Notes: generated from the sequence alone by a model not told the origin. DNA of 50,533 bases from Robiginitomaculum sp. (GCA_016765135.1 JAESQN010000026.1:1-50533); one strand, 5' to 3'; positions 8,419 through 18,530 are shown, counted from the first letter of the stretch. Numbers and translations are program-made.

Positions 8419-8584
8419 ATACATTAGATTTTAAGGTGAATAACAAGCAAGAATTGTGCCATAGACACCACCGCCTAAGGTGATAGAAAGTAACGAACGT
8501 ATCATTTCTCCGTAAAAATTGTCTTTTAAGCTTGGTGTGGAGGTGTGGTGCGTTATATAAGCCTTTGGTTTTAGGGAAATCCTT

Positions 8585-9160
8585 ATGGCGCACAGTAAAA
8601 CAAACAAGACGAATAAGGCATCCGGAAAAAAATCCCGGAAAAAACCCGGAAAATCGCACTTTCAGATCATATCTGACGCGGCTAATGCTTATGGGGAGCG
8701 CAGTTTTGATAATTATGCGCAAATCCGTTCCGTAGCCGAGCAAATACAGGCTGGCTTGTGTGCCTATATGGGCGGTGAAAAAAAATGTGTTTTTCTTGTA
8801 CCGCCCCAAGGGCCATTTATTGAACAAAACTACGGCTCGGCCGCATTTTCGGTGTCCGGCAAAGGTTTTCTGCCCCTTGAACCCATTAGTTTTGGTTTGG
8901 GCATTCGGGTGAGCGATACGGGCGACTTTCTGCGTATCGTGCTACAATGCCGCAAAGAGGGTGAACGCATCGACGTTCAGGTTGAAAACAGCCAGACCTA
9001 TGAACTTTCCCTACCCGTAAAAGACGATGCCCTGAACATCGTGCTGGAAGGTTTGTACCACCATATATTGAGCTGGTTCACCGACCGGGTTGAACGCTAT
9101 GATTTTGGCAATTACGGCACGACGGATATTGGTTTTGATATTCTCAGAATAGACCAGTAA
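8585..9160 (+). CDS. Conserved-looking protein of unknown function
   Basis: A soluble protein of 191 residues that I do not recognise. A very basic N-terminus (about residues 1-25, mostly Lys, Ser and Asn) is followed by what looks like one folded mixed alpha/beta domain with regular amphipathic strands (KKCVFLVPPQGPF, FLRIVLQCRKEGERIDVQVE) and helices (LNIVLEGLYHHILSWF). There is no signal peptide or membrane segment. Codon use resembles the surrounding core genes, and an AGGGA lies 8 bases before the ATG. It ends 29 bases before the antiporter gene on the same strand, so the two may be cotranscribed. It is not SspB, which is encoded at 14.2 kb. Confidence 0.7.
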   Translation: MAHSKTNKTNKASGKKSRKKPGKSHFQIISDAANAYGERSFDNYAQIRSVAEQIQAGLCAYMGGEKKCVFLVPPQGPFIEQNYGSAAFSVSGKGFLPLEPISFGLGIRVSDTGDFLRIVLQCRKEGERIDVQVENSQTYELSLPVKDDALNIVLEGLYHHILSWFTDRVERYDFGNYGTTDIGFDILRIDQ

Positions 9161-9189
9161 GAGCCGCTTAAATATCTTTAGAGATTATC

Positions 9190-11163
9190 ATGGAAAACCT
9201 GCACACCCTCACAGAACTTCTCCCGTTCAAGATCGCCCTGATCGGGGTTTTAGGCATTGGCGCACAATGGCTGGCCTGGCGGTTACAACGCCCGGCCATT
9301 GTTCTGATGGCGATTGCTGGCTTGGTTTTCGGGCCATTTATGACCTGGCTATTTGCCCTGGATTTTGTGCAAAACACCGACTTTCTCCACGGTATTGTTG
9401 ACGCGGTCAAGTTAAACCCCGTGGAAGATTTTGGGGCCATGTATCGGCCCATGATCGGGATAGCCGTGGCAATCATTCTGTTTGAGGGCGGGCTTAATCT
9501 ACGGTTTAAGGACCTGCATGATGCCTCCCGCGCCGTCAGCCGCATGGTCGTAGTCGCCGCGCCAATAGCCGCGATACTCGGTGCCGCCGCCGCCCATTAT
9601 ATTCTCCAATTGCCTTTGGATATATCTTTCATGATTGGCGGTTTGTTTGTCGTCACCGGGCCTACGGTTATATTGCCATTATTGCGCCAAGCCAATTTGC
9701 CTGGTCGCCCGGCTGCGGTGCTAAAATGGGAGGGTATTATCAACGACCCGCTGGGCGCATTGTTCTGCGTGGCGGGCTATGAATTTATCCGCTTTACCGC
9801 CATGGGCGAAAGCACACAATTCGCCATTACTATGTTGATTGTTGCCGCAATCGTAGGCGCGCTTTTCGGAATCGTTTCGGGCTGGGCGCTGGCATGGGCG
9901 TTTAGACGCGGCCATGTGCCGGAATATCTCAAAGCACCCGTGGTACTGGTCTGGGTGTTGTTTATTTATGTTATGGCCAATGAAGTGGCCGAAGAAACCG
10001 GGCTTGTGGCCGTCACCGCCCTGGGGGTTGCTATGGCCAACACCAAATTCGCCGCCATGCAGGAAATGCGCAGGTTTAAAGAAAATATTGCCGTGCTTTT
10101 AGTCTCGGGCATCTTTATTGTTCTTACCGCCACCCTAACCCTGGATGTGCTTAAAAGCTTTGATTTCAGAGTGTTCGGGTTTGTCTTGGCCATGATGTTT
10201 GTCGTCCGCCCAATTGCCGTTTTTGTCTCGACTATCTGGTCTGGCCTGAATTGGCGCGAGACGTTATTGGTGGCCTGGATTGCACCTCGCGGCGTGGTCG
10301 CCGTAGCCGTGGCCGGACTATTTGCCACAGAGCTACAACTGATTGGACGGGCTGACGGTGCCATATTTGTACCCGTAGCTTTCGCACTGGTATTTGCCAC
10401 CGTACTCAGTTCGGGCTTTACCATTACCCCGGTGGCAAAATGGTTGGGGCTGGTTTCTGACACACCCGAAGGCGTGATGATTGTCGGGGCCAATCCCTGG
10501 TCGCTCGGCATGGCCAAAGCCCTCAAAGATATGGACATACCTGTGCTGGTTGCCGACACCAATTGGCGCAGATTACGCGGCGCGAGGCTGGAGGGCTTTG
10601 CGGTGTTTTACGGCGAAGTCCTGTCGGAAAATGCTGATCACAGGCTCGACCACACCGCCTTTAGTCATTTGGTCGCCGCAACACCCAATGATGCTTATAA
10701 TTCTTTGGTATGTGTGGAATTTGCCCCCGAACTTGGCCGTCACCGGGTGTTTCAGGTTTCGGGACAAGATACGGAAGATGCGGATTCTGGTGCGATTATG
10801 TACACGGCCCGGGGGCGCACACTTGCGACCCACGGGCGTTCATTCGACGTGCTGACCCGTGACTGGTGGTCTGGTTGGCGGTTCCGCTCCACCACGCTTT
10901 CGCAAAGCTATACGCTGGAAGATTTTCTGGAAGAACGCGGCGAAGACATAGATATATTGTTAGCCAAACGCCCGGACGGAAGTCTGGACTTCCTACAACC
11001 GGATAGAAAATCCAAGGCCGAAGGCTCGACCATACTCAGCTTCGGCCCCGTGCTAAGTATCAGCCCTGAACGCGACCCCAAACGCGGTGAAGGTGCCACG
11101 TCAGACGCCCCCCTCACCAGTGATGGTGCGACAGTTTTATCCCCGAAGGGTGAACTACCTTAA
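9190..11163 (+). CDS. CPA1-family cation/proton antiporter with TrkA-N-like domain
   Basis: Inner-membrane sodium(or potassium)/proton antiporter of 657 residues. About the first 420 form the exchanger domain with around a dozen hydrophobic helices; family signatures include ILFEGGLNL, VVTGPTVILPLLRQ and EGIINDPLGAL, whose Asp is the expected ion-binding acid, and later APRGVVAVAVAGLFA. From about residue 425 a soluble Rossmann-like domain begins (GVMIVGANPWSLGMAKAL, then VADTNWRRL), resembling TrkA-N/RCK nucleotide-sensing domains, and an unstructured tail follows. This suggests gating by a nucleotide or dinucleotide. It follows an unknown gene by 29 bases. The transported ion cannot be told from sequence alone. 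Confidence 0.87.
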   Translation: MENLHTLTELLPFKIALIGVLGIGAQWLAWRLQRPAIVLMAIAGLVFGPFMTWLFALDFVQNTDFLHGIVDAVKLNPVEDFGAMYRPMIGIAVAIILFEGGLNLRFKDLHDASRAVSRMVVVAAPIAAILGAAAAHYILQLPLDISFMIGGLFVVTGPTVILPLLRQANLPGRPAAVLKWEGIINDPLGALFCVAGYEFIRFTAMGESTQFAITMLIVAAIVGALFGIVSGWALAWAFRRGHVPEYLKAPVVLVWVLFIYVMANEVAEETGLVAVTALGVAMANTKFAAMQEMRRFKENIAVLLVSGIFIVLTATLTLDVLKSFDFRVFGFVLAMMFVVRPIAVFVSTIWSGLNWRETLLVAWIAPRGVVAVAVAGLFATELQLIGRADGAIFVPVAFALVFATVLSSGFTITPVAKWLGLVSDTPEGVMIVGANPWSLGMAKALKDMDIPVLVADTNWRRLRGARLEGFAVFYGEVLSENADHRLDHTAFSHLVAATPNDAYNSLVCVEFAPELGRHRVFQVSGQDTEDADSGAIMYTARGRTLATHGRSFDVLTRDWWSGWRFRSTTLSQSYTLEDFLEERGEDIDILLAKRPDGSLDFLQPDRKSKAEGSTILSFGPVLSISPERDPKRGEGATSDAPLTSDGATVLSPKGELP

Positions 11164-11246
11164 CCACAAATAAGGCCTGTTATCTTCACAATAGTTTAAG
11201 GCCTGTAAACCATATTGCTTGCTTTGAACTATGATGAGCCAGCGGC

Positions 11247-13271
11247 GTGAGCGATAAGGAAATCTTATATACGAGTGAAGACGTGGAGGTGTTACAGCCT
11301 GTCGCGCCCGTTCGCGAGATTACCGAACCTTTATGGCAACGTTTCATAAAGCGCAAACCGCGCTCATCTAAACCGAAAAAGAAAAAACCGATATGGTTGG
11401 TGCGGACACTATGGATCGTGGGCTTACCCGGCGGTCTTATCACGGCCTTGGTGTTTGGCTGGTTTGGCTATGCGGCGTTGGATATGCCGGACACTGCTCC
11501 ACTTTGGGCGCCAAAATCGACGCCGCAAATCGTTATTTTAGACCGTCACGGTCGGGAGATATTCCGCAAGGGCGGGGTAGAAGCCAAACCGGTTGATCTG
11601 GACACATTACCGCCCGCATTGACCCAGGCTTTGATCGCAATAGAAGACCGGCGTTTTTACATGCATCCAGGCTTTGACCCTATTGGGCTGGCACGGGCGG
11701 CCAAAGCCAATTTTGATGCCGGGCGGGTGGTTCAGGGCGGCTCCACCCTCACGCAGCAATTAGCCAAAAACGTATTTCTAACCCGCGAACGCACATTGAA
11801 ACGCAAGACCCAGGAGCTGATGTTTGCGGTTTGGCTTGAACTTCGTATGAGCAAAAAGGAAATTCTGGAGACCTATTTATCGCGGGTATATTTCGGTGGC
11901 GGTACTGTCGGAATTGAAAGCGGCTCTATGCGGTTTTTCAACAAATCCGCCAAAGATTTAACCACGGGCGAAGCCGCACTTTTGGTCGGACTTCTCAAGG
12001 CCCCTAGCAGGCTTAACCCGCTCAAAAACCGCAAAGCCAGCGCAGCCCGTACCGCCCGCGTACTGGAGCAAATGTATCTGCAAAACCACCTGAGCGATGT
12101 CCAATATGTGCAAGCAATGACAACCTCCATCGCCGTAGAACCTCTGGCCATCAGTGCCAATTCAGGTTCGGGATATTTCACCGATTGGGTGCTGGCGACC
12201 ATGGACGCCACACTCGGCGCGCCCCATAACGATATCACCATCCAGACCAGCCTTGACCTGGACATGCAAAGACTGGCGGAAGCGGCTGTCAAAAACAGCC
12301 TTGATACCAAGCGCAACGCCCAACAGGCGGCGCTGATAACTTTCGACGGAGAGGGTGCAGTACGCGCCATGGTCGGGGGCGTTGATTACCGCCATTCCAG
12401 TTTTAACCGCGTCCTCAGCGCCAACCGCCAGCCCGGCTCGGCCTTTAAACCATTTGTCTATCTAGCTGCCCTTGAGGCCGGGCATACGCCTTGGGATATA
12501 TATGTGGACAGGCCCGTGGATATAGACGGCTGGCAGCCGGGGAATTTCTCCAATGAATATATGGGGGCAATGTCTTTGGAGAAAGCACTGGCCCTGTCCA
12601 TCAATACCATTGCCGTACAGGTCAACGAAGATATTGGTCGGGGAAAATCCGTGCAAACTGCCGAGCGGCTTGGCTTGGGCGGTTTGCAGCCCTATGCGTC
12701 CTTGGCGCTCGGCGCCCAGGAAATGTCCCTATATGATTTAACCGCCGCCTATGTGCCTTTCGCCAATTGGGGTTACGGGATTAAACCACGTGCCATTGAG
12801 GCTATCTATGCCCATAATGGTGATGTGCTTTATACCAATCCACGCCGGGAACGCACCCGCGTTCTGGCCACAAAGCCCCTCAACCAAATCAATATGATGC
12901 TCGCCACGGTGGTGCGCGAAGGTACGGGGAAAGCCGCCAGGATTGAGGGCCGTGATGTGGCGGGCAAAACCGGCACCACCAATGATTACCGCGACGCCTG
13001 GTTTATCGGTTATACGGCGGATTTTGTCACCGGGGTCTGGGTTGGCAATGATGACAATTCCAAAATGGCCCGTGTAACTGGCGGGTCTATACCGGCGCAA
13101 ATATGGCATGATTATATGAGCGAAGCCCTAAAGGATATCCCGCCAGCGGTATTACCTGTGGTGACAAGGCCTTTCAATAGACCTGGAAATATATCTGGAA
13201 ATAAACCTGGCCAAAACCAAAATACAAAATTGGAAATCTTGTTGGCCGATTTGGAACGGGCTTTGCCTTAG
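11247..13271 (+). CDS. Class A penicillin-binding protein (transglycosylase/transpeptidase)
   Basis: Bifunctional peptidoglycan synthase anchored in the inner membrane. After a basic cytoplasmic N-terminus there is one membrane helix (about residues 51-75). The GT51 glycosyltransferase domain contains the catalytic Glu133 in IEDRRFYMHPG and the GGSTLTQQLAKN motif (164-175). The transpeptidase domain has Ser398 and Lys401 in GSAFKPF, S451-I-N453, and K574-T-G. All catalytic motifs are intact. The start is GTG; an upstream ATG at 11231 is out of frame and stops within nine codons. The 674-residue length fits compact PBP1-type enzymes. It converges on the pagL-like gene, with 5 bases between stops. 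Confidence 0.93.
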   Translation: MSDKEILYTSEDVEVLQPVAPVREITEPLWQRFIKRKPRSSKPKKKKPIWLVRTLWIVGLPGGLITALVFGWFGYAALDMPDTAPLWAPKSTPQIVILDRHGREIFRKGGVEAKPVDLDTLPPALTQALIAIEDRRFYMHPGFDPIGLARAAKANFDAGRVVQGGSTLTQQLAKNVFLTRERTLKRKTQELMFAVWLELRMSKKEILETYLSRVYFGGGTVGIESGSMRFFNKSAKDLTTGEAALLVGLLKAPSRLNPLKNRKASAARTARVLEQMYLQNHLSDVQYVQAMTTSIAVEPLAISANSGSGYFTDWVLATMDATLGAPHNDITIQTSLDLDMQRLAEAAVKNSLDTKRNAQQAALITFDGEGAVRAMVGGVDYRHSSFNRVLSANRQPGSAFKPFVYLAALEAGHTPWDIYVDRPVDIDGWQPGNFSNEYMGAMSLEKALALSINTIAVQVNEDIGRGKSVQTAERLGLGGLQPYASLALGAQEMSLYDLTAAYVPFANWGYGIKPRAIEAIYAHNGDVLYTNPRRERTRVLATKPLNQINMMLATVVREGTGKAARIEGRDVAGKTGTTNDYRDAWFIGYTADFVTGVWVGNDDNSKMARVTGGSIPAQIWHDYMSEALKDIPPAVLPVVTRPFNRPGNISGNKPGQNQNTKLEILLADLERALP

Positions 13272-13276
13272 AGTGT

Positions 13277-13903
13277 TTAAAATTTCCGGGCCAATCTGAT
13301 ACCGAGACTATCCAGCCCGTCGTTTTGCGGCCCGCCTAGAATTTGGCCATTACTAAGGTGCTCATAGACAAACTCCGCACTCCACTGGTCGCTTATCCTG
13401 TAACCGCCGGCCCCCTGTCCTCGAAATTGCACCCTGGAACCAAATTGAATTTCATTGCGCCTTCGCTCAAATAGCGGGGCAAGCAACGCAATACGTTGCT
13501 CGTTGGTCATTGCGCGAAGCACCGCTTCGCTTGGGAAATCAATACGGTTTGTGCCGTTATGTACGGAAAACCCGCCGCCAATCTCTGCGTAAAATTTGTC
13601 CCCTAAAGACTGCCGCCAGTTAAGCCCTACGCCCGCGTGGCTGGTATCTCCCGCTAGGTTAATGGAGCCATATATATAGGGCCGCGCACCCAATGTCCAT
13701 TTGGGCCAATTTGGTGTATCGAAAATATATTCCCCGGTGAGCGACACCCCGTCTTCCCTACCCCCCCTCACACCAGACGGCGGTACATCAACACCGTGGG
13801 CCATGACGCCAACACGAATTTCATCTGCAAAGGCGGGTGTTGGTAATGCGGTAAGCCCTTGCCAAAATATTCCAGCCAAACCAAAGTTGATAAATGATTT
13901 CAT
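13277..13903 (-). CDS. PagL-type lipid A 3-O-deacylase / outer-membrane barrel
   Basis: Predicted outer-membrane beta-barrel of the acyloxyacyl hydrolase family related to PagL, which removes the 3-O acyl chain of lipid A. A signal peptide ends near residue 27 (PTPAFA-DE). Alternating strands with aromatic residues follow, and the C-terminal FVYEHLSNGQ carries the His-x-Ser-Asn arrangement used by PagL; the chain ends in Phe (ARKF), typical of barrel proteins. The start was moved to ATG 13903, preceded by GGGGA, because upstream residues do not fit a signal peptide. The 5' region contains a striking cluster of related palindromic motifs. Enzyme activity is inferred. Confidence 0.83.
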   Translation of the reverse strand: MKSFINFGLAGIFWQGLTALPTPAFADEIRVGVMAHGVDVPPSGVRGGREDGVSLTGEYIFDTPNWPKWTLGARPYIYGSINLAGDTSHAGVGLNWRQSLGDKFYAEIGGGFSVHNGTNRIDFPSEAVLRAMTNEQRIALLAPLFERRRNEIQFGSRVQFRGQGAGGYRISDQWSAEFVYEHLSNGQILGGPQNDGLDSLGIRLARKF

Positions 13904-13925
13904 AATTTCCCCATCAAGACCGTCA

Positions 13926-13996
13926 AACCTTAGGGTTTTCAAGGAGAATAGCAAATTACAATATGGAAAACCTAAGGGCTGACCCTAATTTAGGGT
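13926..13996. promoter_or_regulatory. Cluster of CCTWAGG-type palindromic motifs upstream of pagL-like gene
   Basis: Three related elements lie within about 70 bases, just upstream of the pagL-like start: AACCTTAGGGTTTTC (13926-13940), GAAAACCTAAGGGCT (13966-13980, inverted relative to the first), and ACCCTAATTTAGGGT (13982-13996), a perfect inverted repeat with 7-base arms and a one-base centre. The first two can also pair as a stem around a 25-base loop. Such spacing suggests cooperative binding of a dimeric regulator. The sspB gene lies on the opposite strand, so either gene may be controlled. No known regulator was matched. Confidence 0.45.
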
Positions 13997-14154
13997 TTCG
14001 TTATAATAATGCTTGCCACAAAAACTTGAATTTCGGGTGTTTTAATGCACAGAACTCCCTTAGAGAGTGAGCATCTGGGTGACATCTCTCCATAAATCAC
14101 GGTTGATTATTCGCGCCAGAGGGTTAGGTTAGAGGCAATTATCAGGAGCGAGAC

Positions 14155-14766
14155 TTGTCCCAAGATTTAATGAATTATGACCGAATGACCCAATTGGCAC
14201 TTAGGAGTGTGGTACGCGATGCTATTCGCCGTGTTATCCGGGAAGGCAAATTGCCCGGCGCTCACCATTTTTACATCAGTTTTCTCACGCGCTATCCGGG
14301 TGTGGATGTAGATGAGAGCCTGGCCGACAAATACAAAGAAGAAATCACCATTGTGCTGGAGCATCAGTTTTGGGATCTCAAAACCCATGACGACAGTTTT
14401 GAGGTAACATTGAAATTTGGCGGTGTGCCGAAATATTTGTCCGTGCCTTACACCGCCATCACAAGGTTTCACGACCCCAGTGTCGGTTTTGCCATGCAGT
14501 TCGATCCGCCGGAGGAAATGTCCGATGGGTCTTCAGGCGTATCTGGGGATACACCAAAAAATGCGCCTCTGACTTTAGCCAAGTTAAGACCAGAAGCCGC
14601 GCCCGGCCCCAAGGCCGTTGAGCCTGCACCTAAGCCAAATAAAAAACCGAGTAAAAAAACGGCTATAAACCTCGGCAAAAAAACTGATAAAAACCCACCC
14701 AAAGACAAAAGCAAGAAAGACGCTGTAAATAAAGTCGTCAGTCTTGATGCGTTTCGCAAAAAATAA
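14155..14766 (+). CDS. sspB: SspB family ClpXP adaptor (alphaproteobacterial type)
   Basis: Adaptor that delivers tagged substrates to the ClpXP protease. The folded N-terminal domain (about residues 1-125) contains [16 protein letters not shown] and [25 protein letters not shown], hallmarks of the alphaproteobacterial SspB group. A long flexible Lys/Pro/Ala-rich linker follows, ending in [10 protein letters not shown], the likely ClpX-binding tail. The start is TTG with AGGAG six bases upstream; an in-frame ATG five codons later lacks that spacing. At 203 residues it is longer than the E. coli protein because of the linker. fumC follows after 20 bases, an arrangement I associate with this bacterial class. 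Confidence 0.87.
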   Translation: MSQDLMNYDRMTQLALRSVVRDAIRRVIREGKLPGAHHFYISFLTRYPGVDVDESLADKYKEEITIVLEHQFWDLKTHDDSFEVTLKFGGVPKYLSVPYTAITRFHDPSVGFAMQFDPPEEMSDGSSGVSGDTPKNAPLTLAKLRPEAAPGPKAVEPAPKPNKKPSKKTAINLGKKTDKNPPKDKSKKDAVNKVVSLDAFRKK

Positions 14767-14786
14767 TTAAATCTCAGAGAAATACC

Positions 14787-16181
14787 ATGACAAAGACACG
14801 CACCGAATCCGATAGTTTTGGTAAGCTGAAAGTACCGGCGGATAAATACTACGGGGCACAGACGGCCCGCTCCTTGATCAATTTCCCCATCGGTATCGAA
14901 ATCATGCCGATGGCAATGGTGCGCGCCCTTGGCATTGTTAAACGCTCCGCCGCGCTAACCAACCGTTCTTTTAAAGACCTGGATAGCGGGCGCACGAAAG
15001 CGATTGTCCGCGCCGCATCCGAAGTGGCCGAGGGCAAGCTGGACGATAATTTCCCGCTGTCCATCTGGCAGACGGGTTCGGGCACCCAAAGTAACATGAA
15101 CGTCAATGAGGTCATCGCCAACCGGGCTATTGAAATCATGGGCGGGGTGATCGGCTCCAAAGACCCGGTACACCCCAATGACCATGTCAACATGGGCCAA
15201 AGCTCCAATGATACTTTCCCGACCGCTATGCACATTGCGGCGGCGGAGGAAATCCATCACCGCTTGCTGCCTGCGCTGACCGTGCTTCGAAATGCGCTTA
15301 ATGATAAATCCCAGGAGTTTCGCAAAATCATCAAAATTGGCCGCACCCATACCCAAGACGCCACACCTATCACTTTGGGGCAAGAGTTTTCCGGCTATGT
15401 GGCCCAATTGGACAATGGTATAAAACGCATCAAAGCCGGCCTGAAAGAGCTGATGCCTCTGGCCCAAGGCGGTACGGCAGTTGGCACGGGTCTAAACACC
15501 AAGCCGGGTTTTGCCAAAATGTTTGCAGACGAAGTGGCCAGCTATACCAAATTACCGTTCAAGACCGCGCCCAATAAGTTCGAAGCCCTCGCCGCCCATG
15601 ATGCATTTGTCTCGTGCCACGGTGCGCTCAACACGGTGGCGGCGAGCCTTTACAAAATCGCCAATGATATTCGCTTTTTGGCCTCCGGCCCCCGGTCTGG
15701 CCTTGGCGAAATAAGCTTGCCCGCCAATGAACCTGGTTCGTCCATCATGCCCGGCAAGGTCAACCCGACCCAAATCGAAGCCCTGACCATGATCTGTACG
15801 CAAGTCATGGGCAATAACACCACCATGACTATGGCCGGCTCCCAAGGCCATTTCGAACTAAATGTTTATAAACCGGTGATGATTTATAATATGGATCAGA
15901 GTATCCGTCTGTTGTCTGATGCTTGCACCAGCTTCGCCGGGCGCTGTGTTGTCGGCATTACCGCCAATGAAGACCAGATCAAGGTTTTGCTAGAGCGTTC
16001 CTTGATGCTGGTCACGGCTTTGGCCCCTAAAATCGGCTATGACAACGCCACCAAAGTCGCCAAGACAGCCCACAAAAACGGCACCACCTTGCGCGAAGAA
16101 GCCGTACGCCTTGGTTTCGTAACAGGCGCTGAATTTGACAAAGTTGTGCAACCCAGATTGATGATTGGCCCAAAAAAGTGA
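14787..16181 (+). CDS. fumC: Fumarate hydratase class II
   Basis: Cytosolic TCA-cycle enzyme converting fumarate to malate, iron-independent and tetrameric. At 464 residues it is full length. Signatures are [12 protein letters not shown] near residue 98, [33 protein letters not shown] with the catalytic His region, and the superfamily loop [13 protein letters not shown] around residue 320. It stands between sspB (20 bases upstream) and two small genes that overlap or nearly touch it downstream, forming a plus-strand operon. Confidence 0.97.
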   Translation: MTKTRTESDSFGKLKVPADKYYGAQTARSLINFPIGIEIMPMAMVRALGIVKRSAALTNRSFKDLDSGRTKAIVRAASEVAEGKLDDNFPLSIWQTGSGTQSNMNVNEVIANRAIEIMGGVIGSKDPVHPNDHVNMGQSSNDTFPTAMHIAAAEEIHHRLLPALTVLRNALNDKSQEFRKIIKIGRTHTQDATPITLGQEFSGYVAQLDNGIKRIKAGLKELMPLAQGGTAVGTGLNTKPGFAKMFADEVASYTKLPFKTAPNKFEALAAHDAFVSCHGALNTVAASLYKIANDIRFLASGPRSGLGEISLPANEPGSSIMPGKVNPTQIEALTMICTQVMGNNTTMTMAGSQGHFELNVYKPVMIYNMDQSIRLLSDACTSFAGRCVVGITANEDQIKVLLERSLMLVTALAPKIGYDNATKVAKTAHKNGTTLREEAVRLGFVTGAEFDKVVQPRLMIGPKK

Positions 16182-16188
16182 GGGGGAA

Positions 16189-16368
16189 GTGACCGATAAT
16201 ATCGTCAATTTCAAGCAGGCCAAAAAACGCGCCGGCTATGCCAAGAAAAAGACACAAGCTTCCGAGAACCGCAAAAAATTTGGCCGCACGAAAGCCGAAA
16301 AACGGTTGGACGAGTTTGAACAGGCCCAGGATAAAAATCATCACGAAGACCGTAAACTAGATGAGTAG
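16189..16368 (+). CDS. DUF4169 family small basic protein
   Basis: A 59-residue protein with the DUF4169 pattern: IVNFKQAKKRAG at the N-terminus, then ASENRKKFGRTKAEKR and an acidic/charged C-terminus. Function is unknown; the family is found almost entirely in alphaproteobacteria, commonly next to fumC and a ribbon-helix-helix gene, as here. The start is GTG 16189 with AGGGGG directly upstream; the frame remains open further upstream, but only into the fumC end. It overlaps the next gene by 8 bases. Confidence 0.82.
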   Translation: MTDNIVNFKQAKKRAGYAKKKTQASENRKKFGRTKAEKRLDEFEQAQDKNHHEDRKLDE

Positions 16369-16606
16369 ACGCCTAAATAAAGCTTTCCATAAACGCTCCA
16401 TATCCATCCATACCCACCGTACATCTATTGCGCTGGAGCTGGAGTTTTGGGCTGTGATTGATAGGGCGCTGCGCGCGGATGGACGTTCGCTGGCGGCGTT
16501 CATTACGGCACTTGATGATGAACGCACGGCGGCGGACAGCCCCCACGGCCTGGCTTCATATTTGCGCCTGTTTGCACTGGGTTATGTACAGGGCCAAGCA
16601 GGTTAA
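16361..16606 (+). CDS. Ribbon-helix-helix domain protein
   Basis: An 81-residue protein of the RHH_4 group. The N-terminal strand KRSISIHTHRTSIALE is followed by two helices (EFWAVIDRALRADG and SLAAFITALDDER) and a C-terminal helix ending LRLFALGYVQ. It is a probable DNA-binding dimer, although this subgroup is uncharacterised and may not be a classical repressor. Its ATG lies within the end of the DUF4169 gene, so translation is coupled. The stop codon shares TTAA with the convergent prmA stop, leaving no intergenic space for a separate terminator. Confidence 0.8.
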   Translation: MSRRLNKAFHKRSISIHTHRTSIALELEFWAVIDRALRADGRSLAAFITALDDERTAADSPHGLASYLRLFALGYVQGQAG

Positions 16607-17484
16607 GTTTGCCCCATACTCAATGTCGTCCAGCCTTTCAGGCTGGCGCGGCGGATGAGTTTTAAGCCCTGGGTTTCGTAACATGTAATCATGTCCTGGG
16701 CTTGCTCGTCCAGCAACCCTGATAATATGACCACGCCGCCGCCCGCCAAAGCCCCGGCAATATCCGGGGCCATAAGCATGAGGGGTTTAGCTAAAATATT
16801 AGCGAAGATCAGATCGTATTTTTGCTCGTTTGCAATCCCGTCCGCCCGGCTGGCAGTAATAAGATGGGCGACACCATTGATGCGGGCATTGTCATTGGTC
16901 ACATCAACTGCGTCCATATCAATGTCCGTAGCGCCTACACTGCGGTTTAAAGCTTTGGCCGCCGCGATAGCCAAAACGCCCGCGCCGCACCCCAAATCCA
17001 AAATGTTTGCGGGCCAATCCGTGTCTTGTTTGGTGTTTAAGTCTCGGTCTAACAGTGCCTCAAATGCCAACAGACAGCCGGTGGTCGTGCCGTGATGCCC
17101 GGTGCCAAAGGCCAGCCCCGCATTGATGCATATCGGAACGGTTGCGTGCTCAGGGATATTGTCCGCGTCGTGAGAGCCATAGATAAAAAACCGTCCTGCT
17201 TCTACGGGCGGTAGTCCGGCCTGGGATTTAGCCGTCCAGTCTTCGTCCGGTAATTGGGTGATGAAATGCTCCAACCCGTCCAAATCGAGCGCGGCCTGGC
17301 AGGCTTTGGCTTCGTCCTCGGTCGTAAACAAAGCCTGCACATGCATAGTGTCCGGCCCGTCTTCAAACACGGAGACGGCCAAAGCTTGCATATCCGTCTC
17401 AAAGCCAAGGTCATCAGACAAAGCAAATATCCGCGCAGACGGCCCGCGCACAAACAGGGCAAAGGGTGGTGATGTTTCTGTCAC
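16603..17484 (-). CDS. prmA: Ribosomal protein L11 methyltransferase
   Basis: SAM-dependent enzyme that trimethylates L11. The substrate-binding N-terminal domain is followed by [13 protein letters not shown], the SAM motif [16 protein letters not shown] (about residue 154), and the family motif [13 protein letters not shown]. The start was placed at GTG 17484 because it overlaps the rfbB stop as GTGA and gives the canonical length of 293 residues; the frame is open further upstream only through rfbB. The link with dTDP-sugar genes is translational rather than functional as far as can be seen. Confidence 0.93.
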   Translation of the reverse strand: MTETSPPFALFVRGPSARIFALSDDLGFETDMQALAVSVFEDGPDTMHVQALFTTEDEAKACQAALDLDGLEHFITQLPDEDWTAKSQAGLPPVEAGRFFIYGSHDADNIPEHATVPICINAGLAFGTGHHGTTTGCLLAFEALLDRDLNTKQDTDWPANILDLGCGAGVLAIAAAKALNRSVGATDIDMDAVDVTNDNARINGVAHLITASRADGIANEQKYDLIFANILAKPLMLMAPDIAGALAGGGVVILSGLLDEQAQDMITCYETQGLKLIRRASLKGWTTLSMGQT

Positions 17485-18530
17485 AATGCCCCCAGACGGT
17501 CGCCGAACTGGCCTTTTTTCAACAAGGGCGCCCACCACCATTGGTTTTCGAGATACCAGTGCAATGTTTTTTCAAATCCCTGGTCATGGGTTACAGACGG
17601 TTTCCAACCTAATTCGGTGCGAATTTTCGTTGCATTTATGGCGTAACGGCGATCATGACCCGGCCGGTCGACGACAAATTTAATAAGGCTATCGTGGGTA
17701 AATGCGCCTTTGGGCATATGGCTGTCCATCAGGCCACACAATGTTCGTACCAACTCAATATTGCTACGTTCATTATTGCCGCCAATATTATAGGTCTCCC
17801 CGAGCCTGCCTTTATCAAGCACGGTTAAAAGCGCATCGGCATGGTCGTCCACATATAACCAATCCCTGATATTCTCGCCCGCCCCGTAAACCGGTATATC
17901 CTGGCCGTGCAAGGCCTTGAGGATCACAACGGGGATCAATTTTTCCGGGAACTGGAACGGGCCGTAATTATTGGAGCAATTTGTCAGCACCACCGGCAGA
18001 CCGTAGGTTCTTGACCAGGCCCGCACCAAATGATCCGAAGCGGCTTTGGAAGCGGAATAAGGCGAACTGGGGTCATAGGAGGTGGTCTCTTCAAACGCTG
18101 GGTCGTCCGGGCTTAAATCACCATAGACCTCATCTGTGGAGACATGGAGAAACTTGAAAACATCCTGTTTTTTACCTTTTAGGCCCGACCAGTACGCCCG
18201 TGCAGCCTCAAGCAAAACATAGGTACCGATAATATTTGTTTGCATAAATGCGCCCGGCCCATCAATGGATCTGTCCACATGGGATTCGGCAGCCAGGTGC
18301 ATAACGGCATCGGGCTGGTGGGTGTGCAAAACTGCTTTAACTGCCTCGGCGTCGCAAATATTGACCTTTTCAAACCTGTAGGCTTTGTGGGTTTCAACAC
18401 TGCGCAGGTTTTGTAGATTAGCTGCATAGGTCAAACAATCAACATTGACAACTTCATGGCCGCGCTCAATGGCCATGCGCACAACCGCAGAGCCAATAAA
18501 GCCGGCTCCTCCAGTGATCAAGATTTTCAT
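17481..18530 (-). CDS. rfbB: dTDP-glucose 4,6-dehydratase
   Basis: Second enzyme of dTDP-deoxysugar synthesis, forming dTDP-4-keto-6-deoxyglucose with bound NAD. The extended SDR fold is clear: [11 protein letters not shown] at the N-terminus, [20 protein letters not shown], and the catalytic [11 protein letters not shown] (Tyr-x3-Lys). It has the usual length, 349 residues. ATG 18530 shares one base with the rfbA stop (TGATG); GTG 18533 is an alternative. rfbC and rfbD, needed for dTDP-rhamnose, are not in this window, so the final sugar is unknown. Confidence 0.95.
   Translation of the reverse strand: MKILITGGAGFIGSAVVRMAIERGHEVVNVDCLTYAANLQNLRSVETHKAYRFEKVNICDAEAVKAVLHTHQPDAVMHLAAESHVDRSIDGPGAFMQTNIIGTYVLLEAARAYWSGLKGKKQDVFKFLHVSTDEVYGDLSPDDPAFEETTSYDPSSPYSASKAASDHLVRAWSRTYGLPVVLTNCSNNYGPFQFPEKLIPVVILKALHGQDIPVYGAGENIRDWLYVDDHADALLTVLDKGRLGETYNIGGNNERSNIELVRTLCGLMDSHMPKGAFTHDSLIKFVVDRPGHDRRYAINATKIRTELGWKPSVTHDQGFEKTLHWYLENQWWWAPLLKKGQFGDRLGAL

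Noticed and set aside
8417-8827. 136-codon minus-strand frame upstream of the toroid gene
   Set aside because: Overlaps the better-supported plus-strand gene at 8585, and its sequence looks like random translation with many Phe, Arg and Cys.
8585-9160. Possible SspB identity for the 191-residue unknown protein
   Set aside because: The true alphaproteobacterial SspB motifs are in the gene at 14155; this protein lacks them.
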